64,000 nt of DNA from Epiperipatus broadwayi (Eukaryota; Onychophora; Udeonychophora; Euonychophora; Peripatidae): the NCBI GenBank assembly GCA_028023455.1, contig JAQFVV010012446.1, positions 6,573,501 to 6,637,500 of the forward strand, read 5' to 3'. The translations under genes and the position numbers were made by a program. Below, piece after piece: positions 12,490-26,124 of this stretch (position 1 is the first letter of the stretch; every line of letters begins with the position of its first letter). The notes under the pieces are model-generated. The model was not told the DNA's origin and did not search any database. It saw only the letters and a list, made by a program, of their open reading frames with translations.

Positions 12490-14699
12490 GTAATTGTTTA
12501 AAAATTTTGTCCTCTGTTTATTAAAAAACACCTTGAATATTAGTAATATTTACAGTGAAGTATTATATTCTTTTCGTTAGGAAAAATAAACATTTAAATA
12601 ATATCAACACAATTCATTTAAAGAACAATGAATAAATGTTAAAGAAAAAGATAGTTCACAATTAAAAATTAGAAATTTTTTTAAAAAATTAAGGTTAAAA
12701 TACATTCTCAATGCTTGTATAATTAATGGACTAATAAATGACAGTAGTGGTAAAAATGAGAGTGAGATATTTTTAATTAAAATTAGGTTAAGCAATGGTA
12801 AGTTAGTTTAATCACATAGATGTTTATTGATAATATCAGGCTTCTATAAACCCATTGTTGTTTCCCCATTTCCCGGGTTAGTTATTCATCTATAGCCTTC
12901 AGTACTCTTTATAGAAATAATTTAAAAGCTTAACAATAATATAATACTCGACTTATTAACCAGTTTTTGTAGTTTATTTATTGCCAGTTTTTGACGTACC
13001 AATGTATATACTACATTATACAGTATTACTGGTGTTCTATTGTCTGTATAATTAAAATTGAATGATGTATTTTTCAACTTTTGGAAATTCAGGTGAATCT
13101 GTCCGACTTTCACCGATAGTAATATTTTAGTTTATCAATATAAAAATCGCGGTGATTTGCAAATATTAAAATAGCATTGATTTGCCACAAAGATTTAAAA
13201 AATTAGTGAAGAAAAGTTGTTGTTTTTTTAATATTTAATTAATTATTACCTGTAAATGATTAAAATAGTTGAATAATTTGTTGCTCTGGCGATGGTGTTA
13301 ATTCAACTACCATAAATGACAGGTGAGGTTGATCAGAGAACTTTAGCTCTTGAATCTTTCGCTCTTATCTCTGAGCTAAATCTCACAGAGCAGTTGCTCA
13401 GAAAAAATTGAATATATTGCAATAAAAAATTTTTCTTCTGATAACATTTTAGATTACATCAGAAATTGTTGCTTATGACAAAACAGATTTAATAAATATT
13501 AGACAGCATTGGTTTACAAATAATTCTACTCTTCCATCGATAGGAATGTTATTTTTTTTTTAAGAATGACATCCATAAAAGTGATAAACCGAGAATGATC
13601 GTAACGGCACGAACAGAAAACTGTAGATTTATCAGAATTTAGTCTTAGATGACTTATTAATTTTAAAAGACAGATGTATAAAAGAAAAGCTTTATTTTTG
13701 TAAAGGAAACATAAGTAGAGTTAAATATTATATCTTTTTATTACTGAATATGTAAAGCTTTTAAATTTTTATGTTTAAAAATAAATATTGATTAATAATA
13801 TACAGTCACGAAAATGAATTATGAATTATTCATATTATATATTTTGTGTATGTATTGTACCCTTACTTCTTGATATATAAAATAGTTTAAAATACAACTA
13901 GCTCAGTTACATTATTATGCTTAATTAAAATTTGCATATTTATCTTTAATATACTTTTATATTATCATATCTTAATTAAATTTATTATCAATCATCAAAA
14001 TCAATATAGTTCTAGATTATATTAATTAAATAAGTATTTATAAAATTATGAGACTGCGAAGTAAAGTTACAAAGTAATAAGCAGATTTACACTGAGTCAA
14101 TATCTCCCAAGATACTGTCTCAATGGCATAAGAATACTATCACTACCCTATCACTTTACCACTACATCTATAGCATTCTTATGGCTTTTAAATGAAATAA
14201 ATTATCTTTAATAATACTAAAATAATTCCTAACTTTTAACTTAAAATATAATTAAATAATCTCAGGTTCTTCTAAGCTGTTTTAAAATAATAATAACTCA
14301 TGTAAATAAGTATGATGTGGGATTTTACATCAAACCTAGATACACCTAACTTATTTTAATAATAATAATAAATACTAATCTTATAGTGTAATTTAATCTC
14401 ATATATTTTTATGATATAATCAATCATTAAATGAATAAACAATCATATGTATATCTTTTATTTCATATGGTATCTTCATTTTAAAATAGATCAAAATCTT
14501 ATACTTAATAATCTGTGGCAATAAACAATATTGTATTCTTATAATGTGCATTATAATCATCTTATGACCATTGTAATATTTATGTTCATGTCAATCAATT
14601 CTTATAAAATAATGTTAAGCAAATATGGTATTCAATTCTAAGTAATAATAACAAATTCAATTTTGTGCAAATATTATGTTTATTTCAAATCATCTGATG
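12490..14699. other. AT-rich intron
   Basis: No gene. On the - strand about 13310-13400 there is 'GATTTAGCTCAGAGATAAGAG' followed by 'GATTCAAGAGCTAAAG', a possible decayed tRNA-derived sequence. A short imperfect inverted repeat (GGCATAAGAATACTAT / ATAGCATTCTTATGGC) lies at about 14127-14187. The short open frames here have no recognisable character. Confidence 0.35.
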
Positions 14700-17600
14700 T
14701 CAAAATGCTGAGGTGAAAAATAATGAAACTCGACACACTTTTAAAACAAATTAACAAATTTATTTACAATAACTTCAAATAAAATTTATTTACACTATTT
14801 ACAGTTTATAACTTATGACAACAAATAAAATAAAAATAAGAAATACAAATATAAGAGGCTTACACTGTTATTAACTTATGTACTTAATAAGCAATTACAT
14901 TCCTTCAAATGCTATATTAATAATATTACAGTGTGTTTTCCTTAAACTTAGATTTTAAATAAATAGTTGTACTTTAATTACTACAAATAACAATATGTCA
15001 AGACTAATTATGTAGCATGTGTACATAATGTAGTTCTACCTATTAAATAACTACATTAATTAAATATCATTTATAATGTATTATCATGTATTCACTTTGT
15101 TATTAGCATTGCTTAAGAGCTTTATATAAAATTAATATCTCTTTATAATGTAAAACAAATGATTGGCTATAATTATATTCCACCTAATGTAATTCCTGTT
15201 ATATGTTTTATAAAATATGCATTCTATATCTGTATTATTCAAACATTAATATTTAAATCGTTTATCAATTTTAAATTCATAAACATTACATTAGATAAAT
15301 TTTATGATTCCTTTCTGTGTAAAATCATTATTTTACCCTATGTGCTTTACTAACCTTTCTAATAAATTTCTATCTATAAAACATATTCTAAACTCATTTA
15401 AAACATTTTCCGGAAAACAAATATCAACTTCAAATAAAATATTCATTATCCAAATTACTCATACTATATTGTCTATACTTAGTAAACTTTTCAATCTAAA
15501 TATAGGCTTCTACTCATAACGTAACTTAACTTATTCAATAAACAAAATACACAAAAATATAGACTTTTAAAATCCTTTTCTAAATTGCAAAAATAAAATA
15601 ATTACTTAGATAAATAATAAACATCATTTTAATACTAAGCATAAATAAAAAATATCAAAATTATTTACGAAAGAATCATATAATTATTTCTAAGCTTTTA
15701 CGTAATGTTGTATCATGTTTATATTATAAATTAAAAATTATGCATATTTTAATAAAGTTCGTTGCCAATATAATGTATGTGTTTTCATAAAATATTTATC
15801 CATTCATTCTACAACAACATAATATTCAGTTGATCTAAAGAAAAACATATTAAATTCATTAAAAATCATTATACAATATTTTTTACCATAACAATAATAA
15901 TGTCCATTCTGCTATCCAGTATTCTTCGGAATTTGCAGCTTCATAAAATAAAAATCATTCACATTTTCACTCATAAACATTCATTAGAATATTCCGTGTT
16001 ATATTAATTATAAAAATAAGTTTATGTAATTAATTATTATATTATTTTTAAGTTACTATTTAATAAATGTACCTAACCTACTTTTTAAGAGTTTAATAAT
16101 ATTTAAATTTTATGTTAAATAAATAAAATAAAATCATATTACATAGTCCAGCGTTGATTTTTGTTCTACCATAAAAGTTCTAACAAATATCCTCCGTATA
16201 AAGTCAATAAAACACTATTTCCTGTTCCGTTGAATCACGTGTTTCTTGAAAGTTTATAATAAAAAATGATAACGTTCTTTTTTAAAAAATAAAAATAAGT
16301 TCCAAAAGAAAACAAATAAAATTAAAAAATAGTTTATAAGTTCTCTGGATCCAGTTCTTCATAGAATATTATTCAAAAAGTTATTATTTCAAAACTAAGT
16401 TATAATTTATAAAATTATCCTTCAATTATTTTAAATTAACTTAGTTTGGCTTGGCTTAGTTTAACTTGATTTGGATATCCATGTATTACTTGCGCATTTG
16501 TAAATACCATATTCCGGTAAGAATTAATTTTTCCATCTATAACGTCCAGCGTTTAGATAACTTTAATAAAATAATTTTATTATATTACGATTTTTTAAAA
16601 TACTTATACTTATAATATATTTGCCTTTTCAAATTATCAATCTCTAGTCTTTTAAGCATAAAGACTTAACAAGGCAAGTATTTATTTAAAATTACTACTG
16701 CATCTTATATCTTTCCTTAAGATACATATTTTACTTCTATAATTTGTCAAAATACTTTCTTTTACAGAAATATTTATATTTTTTTAAAATATCTATTAGT
16801 AATAGACAATAGTAATTTAACTTTTGAAAACTATTTATAGTCCAAAATACTACTTTTCTCCATCTTATAGTTTTCTGTACTAATCCAGCGTCTGTTACTT
16901 TTCTAGCATAAAGTTTCTGATATATTTCTCCGATACGTGATGTTTCCATGATCATTTGTACGTAAATTGAGTTTCGATATTGAGAAGATAATAGGGAATT
17001 ATTAAGTTTCTACTGCATATTCATTACTTTAAAAATATTATAAATTATTCAATAACACTCTTATGATTTTACAACTGATTTTAAGAGCGTTTATAAATTT
17101 ACTTAGCTATTTTTTTAATAGCACAAACAACTTAGAAGTTTTATTGTAGAGAGACCCCCTCAACAATTGAATCCAGCTTATATACTGCCAGAAACACCTT
17201 ATCTGATTGGTACGATTAAACAATCAAACTTTGCTTATTTACATATTTACCAACACAATATTAAAAATAAATAATGACTTATTTAATATTTAATAATTTA
17301 TCAAATTCTTTCAAAGCAATATTTATCGTTTATTTAAATCTATTAAACATTCTTTTGAAATATTATTTCTCACTTGATTTAAATCTTAACTTTTATAAGA
17401 TCATTTAAAATAAACTAAATCTTTTTAAATACGTTATATTTTTAAGACAATATTTTTAAAATCAAATTTAATATTTTACATTAATATCTTTATTTTTATC
17501 TCGTGATAACTCACGTATTATTTATAAATTTTATAACATGATTTTTTAAAATAATTATGCAACTTTATTAGACAACTTCCACGCATGTGTGTATAACATC

Positions 17601-18930
17601 TGTTCTTTATAACACAAGAACGCTTGTCTAAAAATAAACTTAACAATTGCTTTTTTTAAAATAAATATTTATTTTTAAAAATAAATAAGATATTATATCA
17701 GATTTTAAAATAATTATTTGATATGATTAAAATCAAATATTAATCTCAATTTAAATACTTATAATTTAAAATATTTTTATTCACTTTTAACATATATTTC
17801 AAATTAAATAAATATTTTTGTCTAATTTTAACTTGTCTTTTAAATACTTTAGCTTCAAACATTTGTTATTAAATTTATTAATGCAGTATTACATCATAAT
17901 CATCATCATTTTAAATATCTTCTCAATACCAACACAATTCACACATCAAATACTCATAGATTGCTTTAATTAAACTTATGGTAACATTACCACAAGCAAA
18001 GTCAACATCACACATTTAAAATACTTCTTAAATTTAAAATTTTCTACTAAATTAGCACAAAACTTAAATGGTGACCCATATAAAAGGGCACAGTATATAC
18101 ATATATAAATTGCTGGAATTATAATTTTCAAAAAAGTTCTAAGTGTAGCTTATACAAATATTTTAAAAATTTATTTGTATTAGCTTTTTGCTGTATTATA
18201 TCTCTCATTAAAACAACTATGATGCAATGTAATATAGTTATTTTTTATCGGAAGTCACCTACATTAAGCTATTATTAATTTATGCATACTATAACAGCTC
18301 TTATCATTTATTTCTATACTACGGCACTTTTATCCCTTTTTTCAAAAATCCTTTTCATTTTCTCTGCAACTTTATTCTTAATTTCTGTTATTTTTCACTT
18401 ATTGGTTTTTTTTATATATTTTTTTCTTTTATCACACAATTTCAACAATCCTTTGTTAAAACTTCCACATTATAATTGTAAATACTTAACATTTTTTATC
18501 TACCATTACATCACAAATTTAAATTGTTTTTCCATTTCTTTATATGGTTTTTTTCTACTGGTATCATAAATATCTTCAATTTTGATTTTTTTTTGATGCC
18601 ATATTAGTACTTTTATTATATATTTTCAATTTTTCAGCCATTTTTTTTCTCTTTTATTATCATCTAATATTCTATTAGAGTGTTCACCACAATTTTTGTA
18701 TAGAGACATTCAGATGTATTCCCCATCTCAATTTTCTTGCATGTTTTAGTTTTTTAATAAAGATATTTTTAATTCTTTTTAAATTTCCTTTTTTTTTTAA
18801 ATTTTCTATTGCAATACCTAATACATTATATCTTTAGTATTCTGTTAGAATGTTCACCACAATTTTTGTCCAGGTATATTGAGATGATGTTTTTACCATT
18901 TCATTTTTAACATGTTATAATTGTTTTATT
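14700..18930. other. Extremely AT-rich, G-poor block
   Basis: About 4 kb in which the + strand has clearly more C than G in line after line, unlike the flanks. No intact gene is visible. From about 18280 to 18930 the - strand reads as broken lysine-rich frames. A short block containing 'TTCACCACAATTTTTGT' occurs twice (about 18662-18725 and 18836-18895), so this part is repeat-derived. The skew suggests one large old insertion rather than ordinary intron, but I could not identify it. Confidence 0.4.
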
Positions 18931-18974
18931 GTAAAATTTAAACAAACCAGTTGGATTATATATAAATATACTTT

Positions 18975-19070
18975 CATGTGTCATAGCATCGGCCGGGAAG
19001 CGAACCCGCTAACCCGGGAGAACTGCTTATATGGCAGATGTGCTGACCTCTCGACCACCAAAGCTTGACA
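18975..19070 (-). repeat. tRNA-derived SINE-like sequence, copy a
   Basis: On the - strand it begins TGTCAAGCTTTGGTGGTCG, has an A-box-like 'TGGTCGAGAGGTCAGCAC' and a B box GCGGGTTCGCTTCCCGGC, then ends GATGCTATGACACATG followed by an AT-rich tail. The anticodon loop lacks T33, so it is not a functional tRNA. Copies at 52711 and 56716 share the altered B box GGTTCGC (C instead of A at position 58) and a similar end, which argues for one SINE family. Confidence 0.65.
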
Positions 19071-22000
19071 TAAATATACTTTGACAGTAATATTCCACAG
19101 GATAACAAAAGATAGCATGAAATAGCTTCGGAAAAGTGATTGAGAAAATAAAATAGGAGAATATATATGATATCAAAGGACAAAAAGGAATTAAAAATGA
19201 AATGTAACCTGTTTAAATTCTACAATATATTTCAAATAGCTCAGATAATATATTAATTAAAGGAAAATTATAAAAAATAGTTTGTAGAAAATAAAATTAA
19301 TATTGTTTGTCAAATGAGAGAGAGAAGCTGTTATGAAATCTCTTATTGCTGTATTCAAATTCGTAAAAATGAACTAACCAAAAATATTAGATAACAGATC
19401 TATTTCACTACTCCAGTTTTGCCTCTTAATGTAGGCTAAAGTTTTTAATTTAGGATATAGATTGGATAGTATTGAATAGAGATTTTTTAAACCCTACCAT
19501 CAGGCATTTATTGATTACTCTGGCTTACATTAGATGGCAGAACTAGAAGAGAGAGAAAAAATGCTACTTAAAATTAATGTGAAGTAGAGATTGGGTGTTG
19601 TTTTGTTAGTTTTATAACTATAATATTGTAAGTGAAACTAATGTAAAAATAGGAAATGTGCCCTTATAAATTTGTGTTGTAGTTGGACAATTAGTGACGA
19701 TGTATGGTTTCAGGACTCGTATTTATATTAGTACTTATAATTCCAAATATTTAAGATTCTTTAATAAACAATTCATGGCTGAATGTAAAATATATTTTAA
19801 ATATTAAATAATAACAGTATAAATGCTAAAATCATGTTGATATATAGAATTTACGCTCTGTGTGTAACACATCAGAAAGTTGAAAGCTTATATACAATCC
19901 AAGCTAAAGTACAAATAGAGCTCCTGTACTTTTTCGTTTATTGATGGATATGTATTAGTTTATATATACATCACTGGGGGTTACAATAACTTCCACTTGA
20001 AGAATATATTTTAATATATCCAATGATTAAAAATTTATTACCGCATAATTTTGTAACGTGTACCTTCAAAAAATGCTGAATTATTCCTTTTATGAACTTA
20101 ACGTAGCTTCATTATATGGTTCCTTTTTTGTTTTGTTTTATTAATGATATAATTGCCAAAAAGTACAACTTAAGGCCTGTGAGTGGAAATTTTGGAAATA
20201 GTAAATCATGTCCGCAATTAATTCATTAAAGCTGCACTAACTAATTTATTGTTTGAATTTTTCATGGTTTAATATTGCAAAATTTTATAAAATATATAAT
20301 AAAATATGTTCTAAAATCAATATAAATTTGAAATCAGGGCTAACTGAGTCTTGCAGTATTTTAGATAAGAGAGCTTATCAGCAACTTGGATTAAAATCAG
20401 AATCCAAAAACACTTCTTTGACATTTAGGTATTAAGAAGGGGGGAAACCCTTTTTAAGAGTATGCAAAATAAACAATTGATTTATTGGTACTGCTGAGCA
20501 GGTTGTGACACGGATAAAAAGACTGATAAACTGGTATTCATTACTCCTAAAGATTCAACTAGATATAAACTTCTGTGCTGCTTTGTTGAAAATAAAGAGT
20601 AAAGGAAAGTCATGAAGCAACCATCGATTCTTTGATCACTGGAAATACTAGTCCAGTATTGTGAAGTAACCAGTTTTATTATACTTCTCCATACAAAAAT
20701 ATCTATGAGTAGTATCATCTTAAAGATGGATTGATAAGCAAAATCATTTTTTGGATTGTGAATTCCTATCTGAAAGGTGTTCTTGAAGGAAATGAATATA
20801 CAGTTGGGAATACCCTAGTTAATAGCCCTGGGGGGGTAGACAATATCTATCATCTGTTCTATGTCATAATAAGTGAATCTTGAGCTGTAAGCCTAGAAAT
20901 TGGAGGGAACGCATTCACACGGAAAGCTGATCAACCATCATATAGAGGATTTATAATGAATTGCAACATGCAAACAATGAATAACTCTGGAAATTGTCCT
21001 TGTAACTATAAATCGAATAAGGAACTATATGGTTCCAAATGGTTTATTTATAGATACACCAAAGTGATTGAAAAGTAATATCCGTAAGAAGTGTTTTATT
21101 ATGAAAGTAAAGACCCTATAGCATATTTTGAATTGTGAAAAATATATATATTTTTATTAGTAAACAAAACATTCTGGTAATGAATACTTTGATAAGTTTT
21201 TGTTCAATCTATCTAATAATATATCTGTCAGTAGTTATATATATATATATTTTAATGAATGCCTTTATAATTTTTTTTAATGCTTCTAAATTTTTCATTG
21301 TCTAAAATCTGAATTATGATTAGATTTAGATTGTTATTTAGAATGTTGGTTAGGAAGTACTTATGATTAATATGGTATCTTTTTTTATTGGAAGGGTTAT
21401 GCGTGTTTAGTAGCTCTTAGGTGTAATCAAAATGTAGGATATTAATTTAATCATAAGAATTTAGTACTTTCGTTTGAAGGATAAGTAATTGAAATAAGTG
21501 AGATTAAGGTTGATTATTGGAGTATCCTGATAATTGTGTGCATGATTATATACGGTATATAGTATTAAACAGTTTTTATCGTTATTGTTTCGTTGTGTTA
21601 TTGATTATTAGGAATGCACATCAGTATCATTTTTATTCTTATATCATTTTGTATTTCATCTCCTGCCATATATTTGTCACATATATATTATCCCGGTTTA
21701 TTCATGTATGATATTTTGTATTAATATATTGACATATAACAATAAATCATACAATAATGAACCCGTTAATATATCATTTATATCTGTAGTCCATAAAAAT
21801 CTTCGTTTTAACATATATATATATATATACACACACAATTGTATGTGTAGCAACTATTCAGATTCAAACTCTTACACTGAGACAGAATATGAGATTACAT
21901 TTACAGAAAGTAGAGGATTGTACAGTGAAAATAAAATGACACTAATCCTGTTCGAATTATCTACAAAACAAAATAAACGTGTTCATAATTGTTTGGTTAT

Positions 22001-22610
22001 TAGAGAGTCATTGGAATTTTAACGAATTAAGATGCGTAAAAGTTTATTTTCATCAATTTCATTAGAATTTGACTCGGATAGTCAAGAATCTTTTGTGGCA
22101 ATGTTTGAAAATAGTTGAGGTTCTTGAAAATTTATTTATATTATACACAATTGATATGAAAAGAAGTACTAACGGTAGTAGAAAATATGTGGCTTTTGAA
22201 ATGAAAAGTAGTTTTAAATAGAGTTGTGTCGGTCTTTGGAAAAATTCATAAGCAATTTCATGAAACAGCTGTCGAGATACAATACGATATTAATAGTACG
22301 GTTTATAATTTGGAACTGATTAAAAATAAAAACAAATATTTCATTTTTTTCACTCCAAGATTGACAGTTTGCTATTCTTTCCAATTCAAAGAATGGTATA
22401 CAGAATAATCTCAATATTTTTGGGTGCAATCTACAAATATTTTGTTCAAAACATTACATGATCACCATTCCATACGCTTACTCAGGCTATTAATAACAAT
22501 AGCAAACTATTGTACGGAGGGTTTGCTATTATTAAATATTTTGATTTAGTAAATAATATTTGAAAAAAACTCAGATGCTTTATCAGGCAATAATTAGAAT
22601 ACAAATCGGT
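19071..22610. other. AT-rich intron with minor repeat debris
   Basis: Around 19495-19556 a fragment of the E family ('TTATTGATTACTCTGGCTTAC') is present. From 20430 to 21110 base composition is less extreme and short open segments occur on both strands, but I recognise no protein. A (TA)n run lies at 21235-21252. The 104-codon open frame at 21708-22022 has ordinary AT-rich composition and no motif. I do not call it a gene. Confidence 0.35.
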
Positions 22611-22611
22611 A

Positions 22612-23320
22612 GTTTTATAATAGCGTGTTGAAACCACCTGAGGGTGTGGTTTGTTTGTAAACAAAGATAAATATAATGTTGCCAGGGCTGGGGTTTTTTT
22701 GTTTTTTAAGTAATATCAATTTTTAACAAAAAAAAATACATAAATCAAAATTAATTTTAAAAAGTAGTTACTTTTTATTCTTTTCATTACTTATATTTTC
22801 GGCTTGGTATTCTACGAAATCAACTTTTTTTTTTTTAAATTACAAATAAATATATTTCCATTTAACAGTAACATTTACAACAAAAATCTTAAATTTTTTG
22901 AGCAGGAAATTTGGGATATGGAAGCATGAGACTATTATGCTCATAATTGTTAGTAAACATTCATAAAACATGGGAGATAGAGGGGGAGAAGATCTTAATG
23001 AATCTTAAAATAGTTTTGACATTCAGAATTCCAACCCCTCACACAATACTGTATCCCAAAGTGAAATGTGATCGCACATCAAAAATGCATAACACAAATC
23101 TGAGCTGTAAGCTGACATGATAGCTTCTGCAGCAGATTAAACGTCATGTTTCTGTGCATTAGCATAGAAATAGACACAGCCACCCCATCCAACGGACTAT
23201 TTCTAGGCTTACGCATTAGAAATAGAACATTCGATAGTGGAGGCCACCTAAACGGCATATTTCTGTGCGCTATCATAGAAATAACGCCCTCAGGCGGTTT
23301 CAACACGCTATTGTAAAACT
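22612..23320. mobile_element. Non-autonomous element K with terminal inverted repeats and hairpin units
   Basis: The ends are mirror images: GTTTTATAATAGCGTGTTG then AAACCACCTGAGGGTG at the left, and CGCCCTCAGGCGGTTT then CAACACGCTATTGTAAAAC at the right (about 36 bp, few mismatches). The interior of about 640 bp encodes nothing recognisable. The last 180 bp hold three successive units starting near 23139, 23190 and 23249, each AACG..ATTTCT..AGAAATA, so each unit can form its own hairpin. It looks like a MITE-like or fold-back transposon. No target duplication was confirmed. Confidence 0.65.
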
Positions 23321-23837
23321 TCCTCTTACACAACTTTTGATTTGAGTAGTTATCAGCTTGAAAGTGTTGTCCAGTTTAAATATCTCAGTAAATTTTTATT
23401 TAAGAGAGTAGGTTTGGCTATGACTTCAATGTGCTACTGCTGTATTTTATAAGATGAATGGCAGAATACATAGAATTGTTTGTGTGAAATTTATTGTATG
23501 GAAAATAGATGCTACACAAAAGAAATGAAAAGCTTAGTATGAGTTTGCTGATCATATGATAAGATAACAAGACCAATCAACACATTCTTCAGCTATGATG
23601 TGAGGATATAGAGTCTATTATATATCTTTATCAGATTGAGCATGTAATAAGTAGGTGAAGTTGAATAATATTTTTATGACAGAAACATATGTAAATATGT
23701 TATCTCAGAGACAGAACATATGTATTTCAAAATTGTATTGTCCTTAATATTCAAGACAGGAAATGGTCATTGATCAATTTCTATGTTAATGCAGAGCTAA
23801 AGAAATAAAAAATATTTTAAAAAAACTATCAGCCATT

Positions 23838-24700
23838 GATATTTCTAGCCTTTAGAAACATTCCTATGAATTTAAACTAGAATTTGCATTAAACTTTTAT
23901 TGGGAGTTCTAATTTAACATATTTCAGATTTAAATAAAATCAGTAAGAAGATAAGGGATACTCTACTAAGAACTGTTACATAGACTGCCGATATTAAAAA
24001 GATTAACTCATCAGTAAATTTTCAGTGAGATAAAGCAATGTTTGAAGAAAAGATGGAATACAAAATATTCAAAAACAGCTTATTTGGAAGAATTGAATAT
24101 TTGAAAGTTTGTAAAATGGTAGGAAGTAATGTTAAAAAGATATCATAAAGAATAATAGTTATAGAAGAGATCTCAAAAGTGTTAAAGAATGGGTTGATAT
24201 TGAAAGTAAAGTTATTGCAGCAATAAAAGTCACACTATTATTTAAAACAGTATGATATTCATGAAATGCATGGAAGAATCTTACAAAGAACTATATAGCA
24301 ATAAAAAAGAAACAAGAAAACAATATAGTTCTTAGAATTATGAACAGTGTCTTCTGAATTTCCAATATTTTAAATGAAGATATGAGACATAATTAAATCT
24401 ATAAAAAAATTGAAAAGCTCCAGGTCATGATGAAATTATATTTTAAAGAAAATAGCTGAAGAAAAGAGGAAATTTTTGGCAAAGCTATCTAAATGATATG
24501 TCTCATGCAGTATGATATTGATATTTAAGCAAAGTGGAAAGAGATATTAGAATTTTAGTTCTATACAAGATCTTTACTAAATTCATTAATTTATCTACAG
24601 AAAACTTTGAACTTAAACCAAATTTAAAAATGGTTATTACCTTTAAAATATCATTATTATTAATAAAATTAATGACAATGTATGCCAGAAGGCTTGTGCA
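23838..24700 (+). pseudogene. Ancient RTE-like LINE relic
   Basis: Broken + frames align residue by residue with the central part of the intact LINE at 58.8-61.7 kb: 'KHSYEFKLEFALNF' matches KHSNEFKLELTNRF; 'SDLNKISKKIRDTLLRT' matches SDLNEINMKITDTLLKT; 'FGRIEYLKVCKMV' matches [13 protein letters not shown]; 'YKELYSNK' matches YQELYSNK; 'KAPGHDEII' matches KAPGNDGII; and '[10 protein letters not shown]' matches [10 protein letters not shown]. Numerous stops and gaps make it the oldest copy in the window. It ends against the palindrome at 24682. Confidence 0.8.
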
Positions 24701-24957
24701 TAAAATCCCCATCTAGTGCCTACTCATCCAATATCCCCAGACTAGTTTCTGGCTTGTGGTCTTTATCCGATCCTAAGATCTAGGTGCAGTGCTCCCAGAT
24801 CCAAGGCTCTTCACTAATGAAGGCCACAAGCCAGAAACTAGTCTGGGGATATTGGATGAGTAGGCACTAGATGGGGATTTTATGCACAAGCATCCATTGA
24901 TTACTCTGGCTTGCACTGAGTGGCAATACTGTGTGGAGAGTTTTACCTATTTTTATT
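24682..24957. repeat. Palindromic E-family repeat, copy at 24.7 kb
   Basis: Arms 24694-24763 and 24820-24889: TTGTGCATAAAATCCCCATC.. on the left and ..GATGGGGATTTTATGCACAA on the right, spaced by about 56 bp. The right half continues through 'CATCCATTGATTACTCTGG' and 'TGAGTGGCAATACTGTGTGG' to 'AGAGTTTTACCT'. The core 'CACTAATGAAGGCCACAAGC' then CAGAAACTAGTCTGGGG contains the hammerhead-like CTGATGA/GAAA pattern, one base altered here. Confidence 0.85.
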
Positions 24958-25176
24958 TACAACTATGCAACAAAATAAAAATAATAACTAATTTTTTTTA
25001 AATCTCTTCTTATTTTTATTTTTCTATGACGTCTTCCAATTCCTAGTTGCTATTATTTTCTGTCCGTCCATAAATTTTCCTGTTGGAAAGAGAAAAATAT
25101 ATATTTTTAAAAAAATGTAGATGTCACTACGTGTCTTTGTGTAAAATTTTGTGATGGTGACATTTTACTTGAAATC

Positions 25177-25603
25177 ATATGTTGCACTATTCTCATCATT
25201 TAGAATTAATCACTAAATGTCTTTAGATAAACTTTATTCAACTTTTCCAATAAGTTAAATTGTTAATCACAACATATAAGGTAGTATATCATGTTTTGGA
25301 TGCTGTTCTTCCCTCTTTTTTGGGTGTTGTTAGTCTGACCAGTGGCAATACTAGAATGGAACCAAAAATGGGGCCTTTAGATTTGTGAATACTGAATGAC
25401 CTTATAAATCTAAAGGTACCAAATTCTATATCCATGCTATTGTCACTGGTCAGATCAGCAATAGCTGAAAAAGAGGAGTGGCTAATACCAATCAAAACAT
25501 TGTATTACATACTAAACTGAATGCTATTAATAAACAGTTGAATATATTTGAAAAATTTAAATTTTTCTAAAGTTATTTTGTTAATTGAAATAGTCAACAT
25601 ATA
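25177..25603. repeat. Fold-back repeat family T, copy 4
   Basis: Left end ATATGTTGCACTATTCTCATC, right end AATAGTCAACATAT. Inner arms 'GGCCTTTAGATTTGTGAATAC' and 'TTATAAATCTAAAGGTACC', with 'TTAGTCTGACCAGTGGCAATA' mirrored by 'TATTGTCACTGGTCAGATC'. The tRNA-like centre seen in copy 2 has been deleted. The short - strand open frame here is part of the palindrome. Confidence 0.75.
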
Positions 25604-26031
25604 ATTAATAGATATCACTGTACTATGTATGTTATGATGAGAAGGGCAAATAAAATGTTACCCAAAAAAATTATTTTTTTTTTTTAAATATATTTATTCT
25701 TGTATAAACTTTTGTTTTTATTTATTTATGTGCAAAAAACAATAACAAATATTGGATTATATTTATTTTCATTTTATGACAATTTACATATATGTATACT
25801 AGCTGTCATCGTGGCTTTGCTCTCATTGGTAGAAAATTATCAAATTTTTTACAATAAAAAGTCATAGCCCAGGAAGGAAATTTTTCAAATTTATATATAT
25901 AAGGATAAAGAATAAACGATAACGGATTACCATTAATGTATGCACAGTAGAGCTGTCTTTAAATATTTTTGAATTATTTGTTCTGTAGCTCTAGTATTTA
26001 TGCTGGTTGTTGACTGCAAACTCTTTAATCC

Positions 26032-26124
26032 TTGATAAACAGAGCAAAACTCTCCATACAGTATTGCCACCTGTGCTAAACAGAGTAATCAATACTGTAT
26101 GGAGAGTTTTGCTCTGTTTATCAA
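26032..26124. repeat. Perfect 34-bp inverted repeat (E-family ends)
   Basis: TTGATAAACAGAGCAAAACT.. at 26032-26065 is the exact reverse complement of 26091-26124, with a 25-bp spacer. It contains the E-family terminal words AAAACTCTCCATACAGTATTG and TGCTAAACAGAGTAATC but lacks the middle of the element. It looks like an internally deleted copy. Confidence 0.9.

Noticed and set aside
18070-18105. TGGTGACCCATATAAAAGGG, resembling a retroviral tRNA-Trp primer site
   Set aside because: Only the first 9 bases match and the rest does not continue. No LTR ends or polypurine tract were found nearby.
18282-18569. 95-codon hydrophobic + strand frame that looks like a membrane protein
   Set aside because: Phe/Leu/Ile richness follows from T-rich sequence in the skewed block. 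The opposite strand reads as broken Lys-rich repeat remnants.
21708-22022. 104-codon + strand open frame
   Set aside because: Composition is that of ordinary AT-rich DNA (Ile/Tyr/Asn/Ser-rich with a TATATA-derived YIYIYIY run). No domain, no splice or start context; expected by chance at this size.
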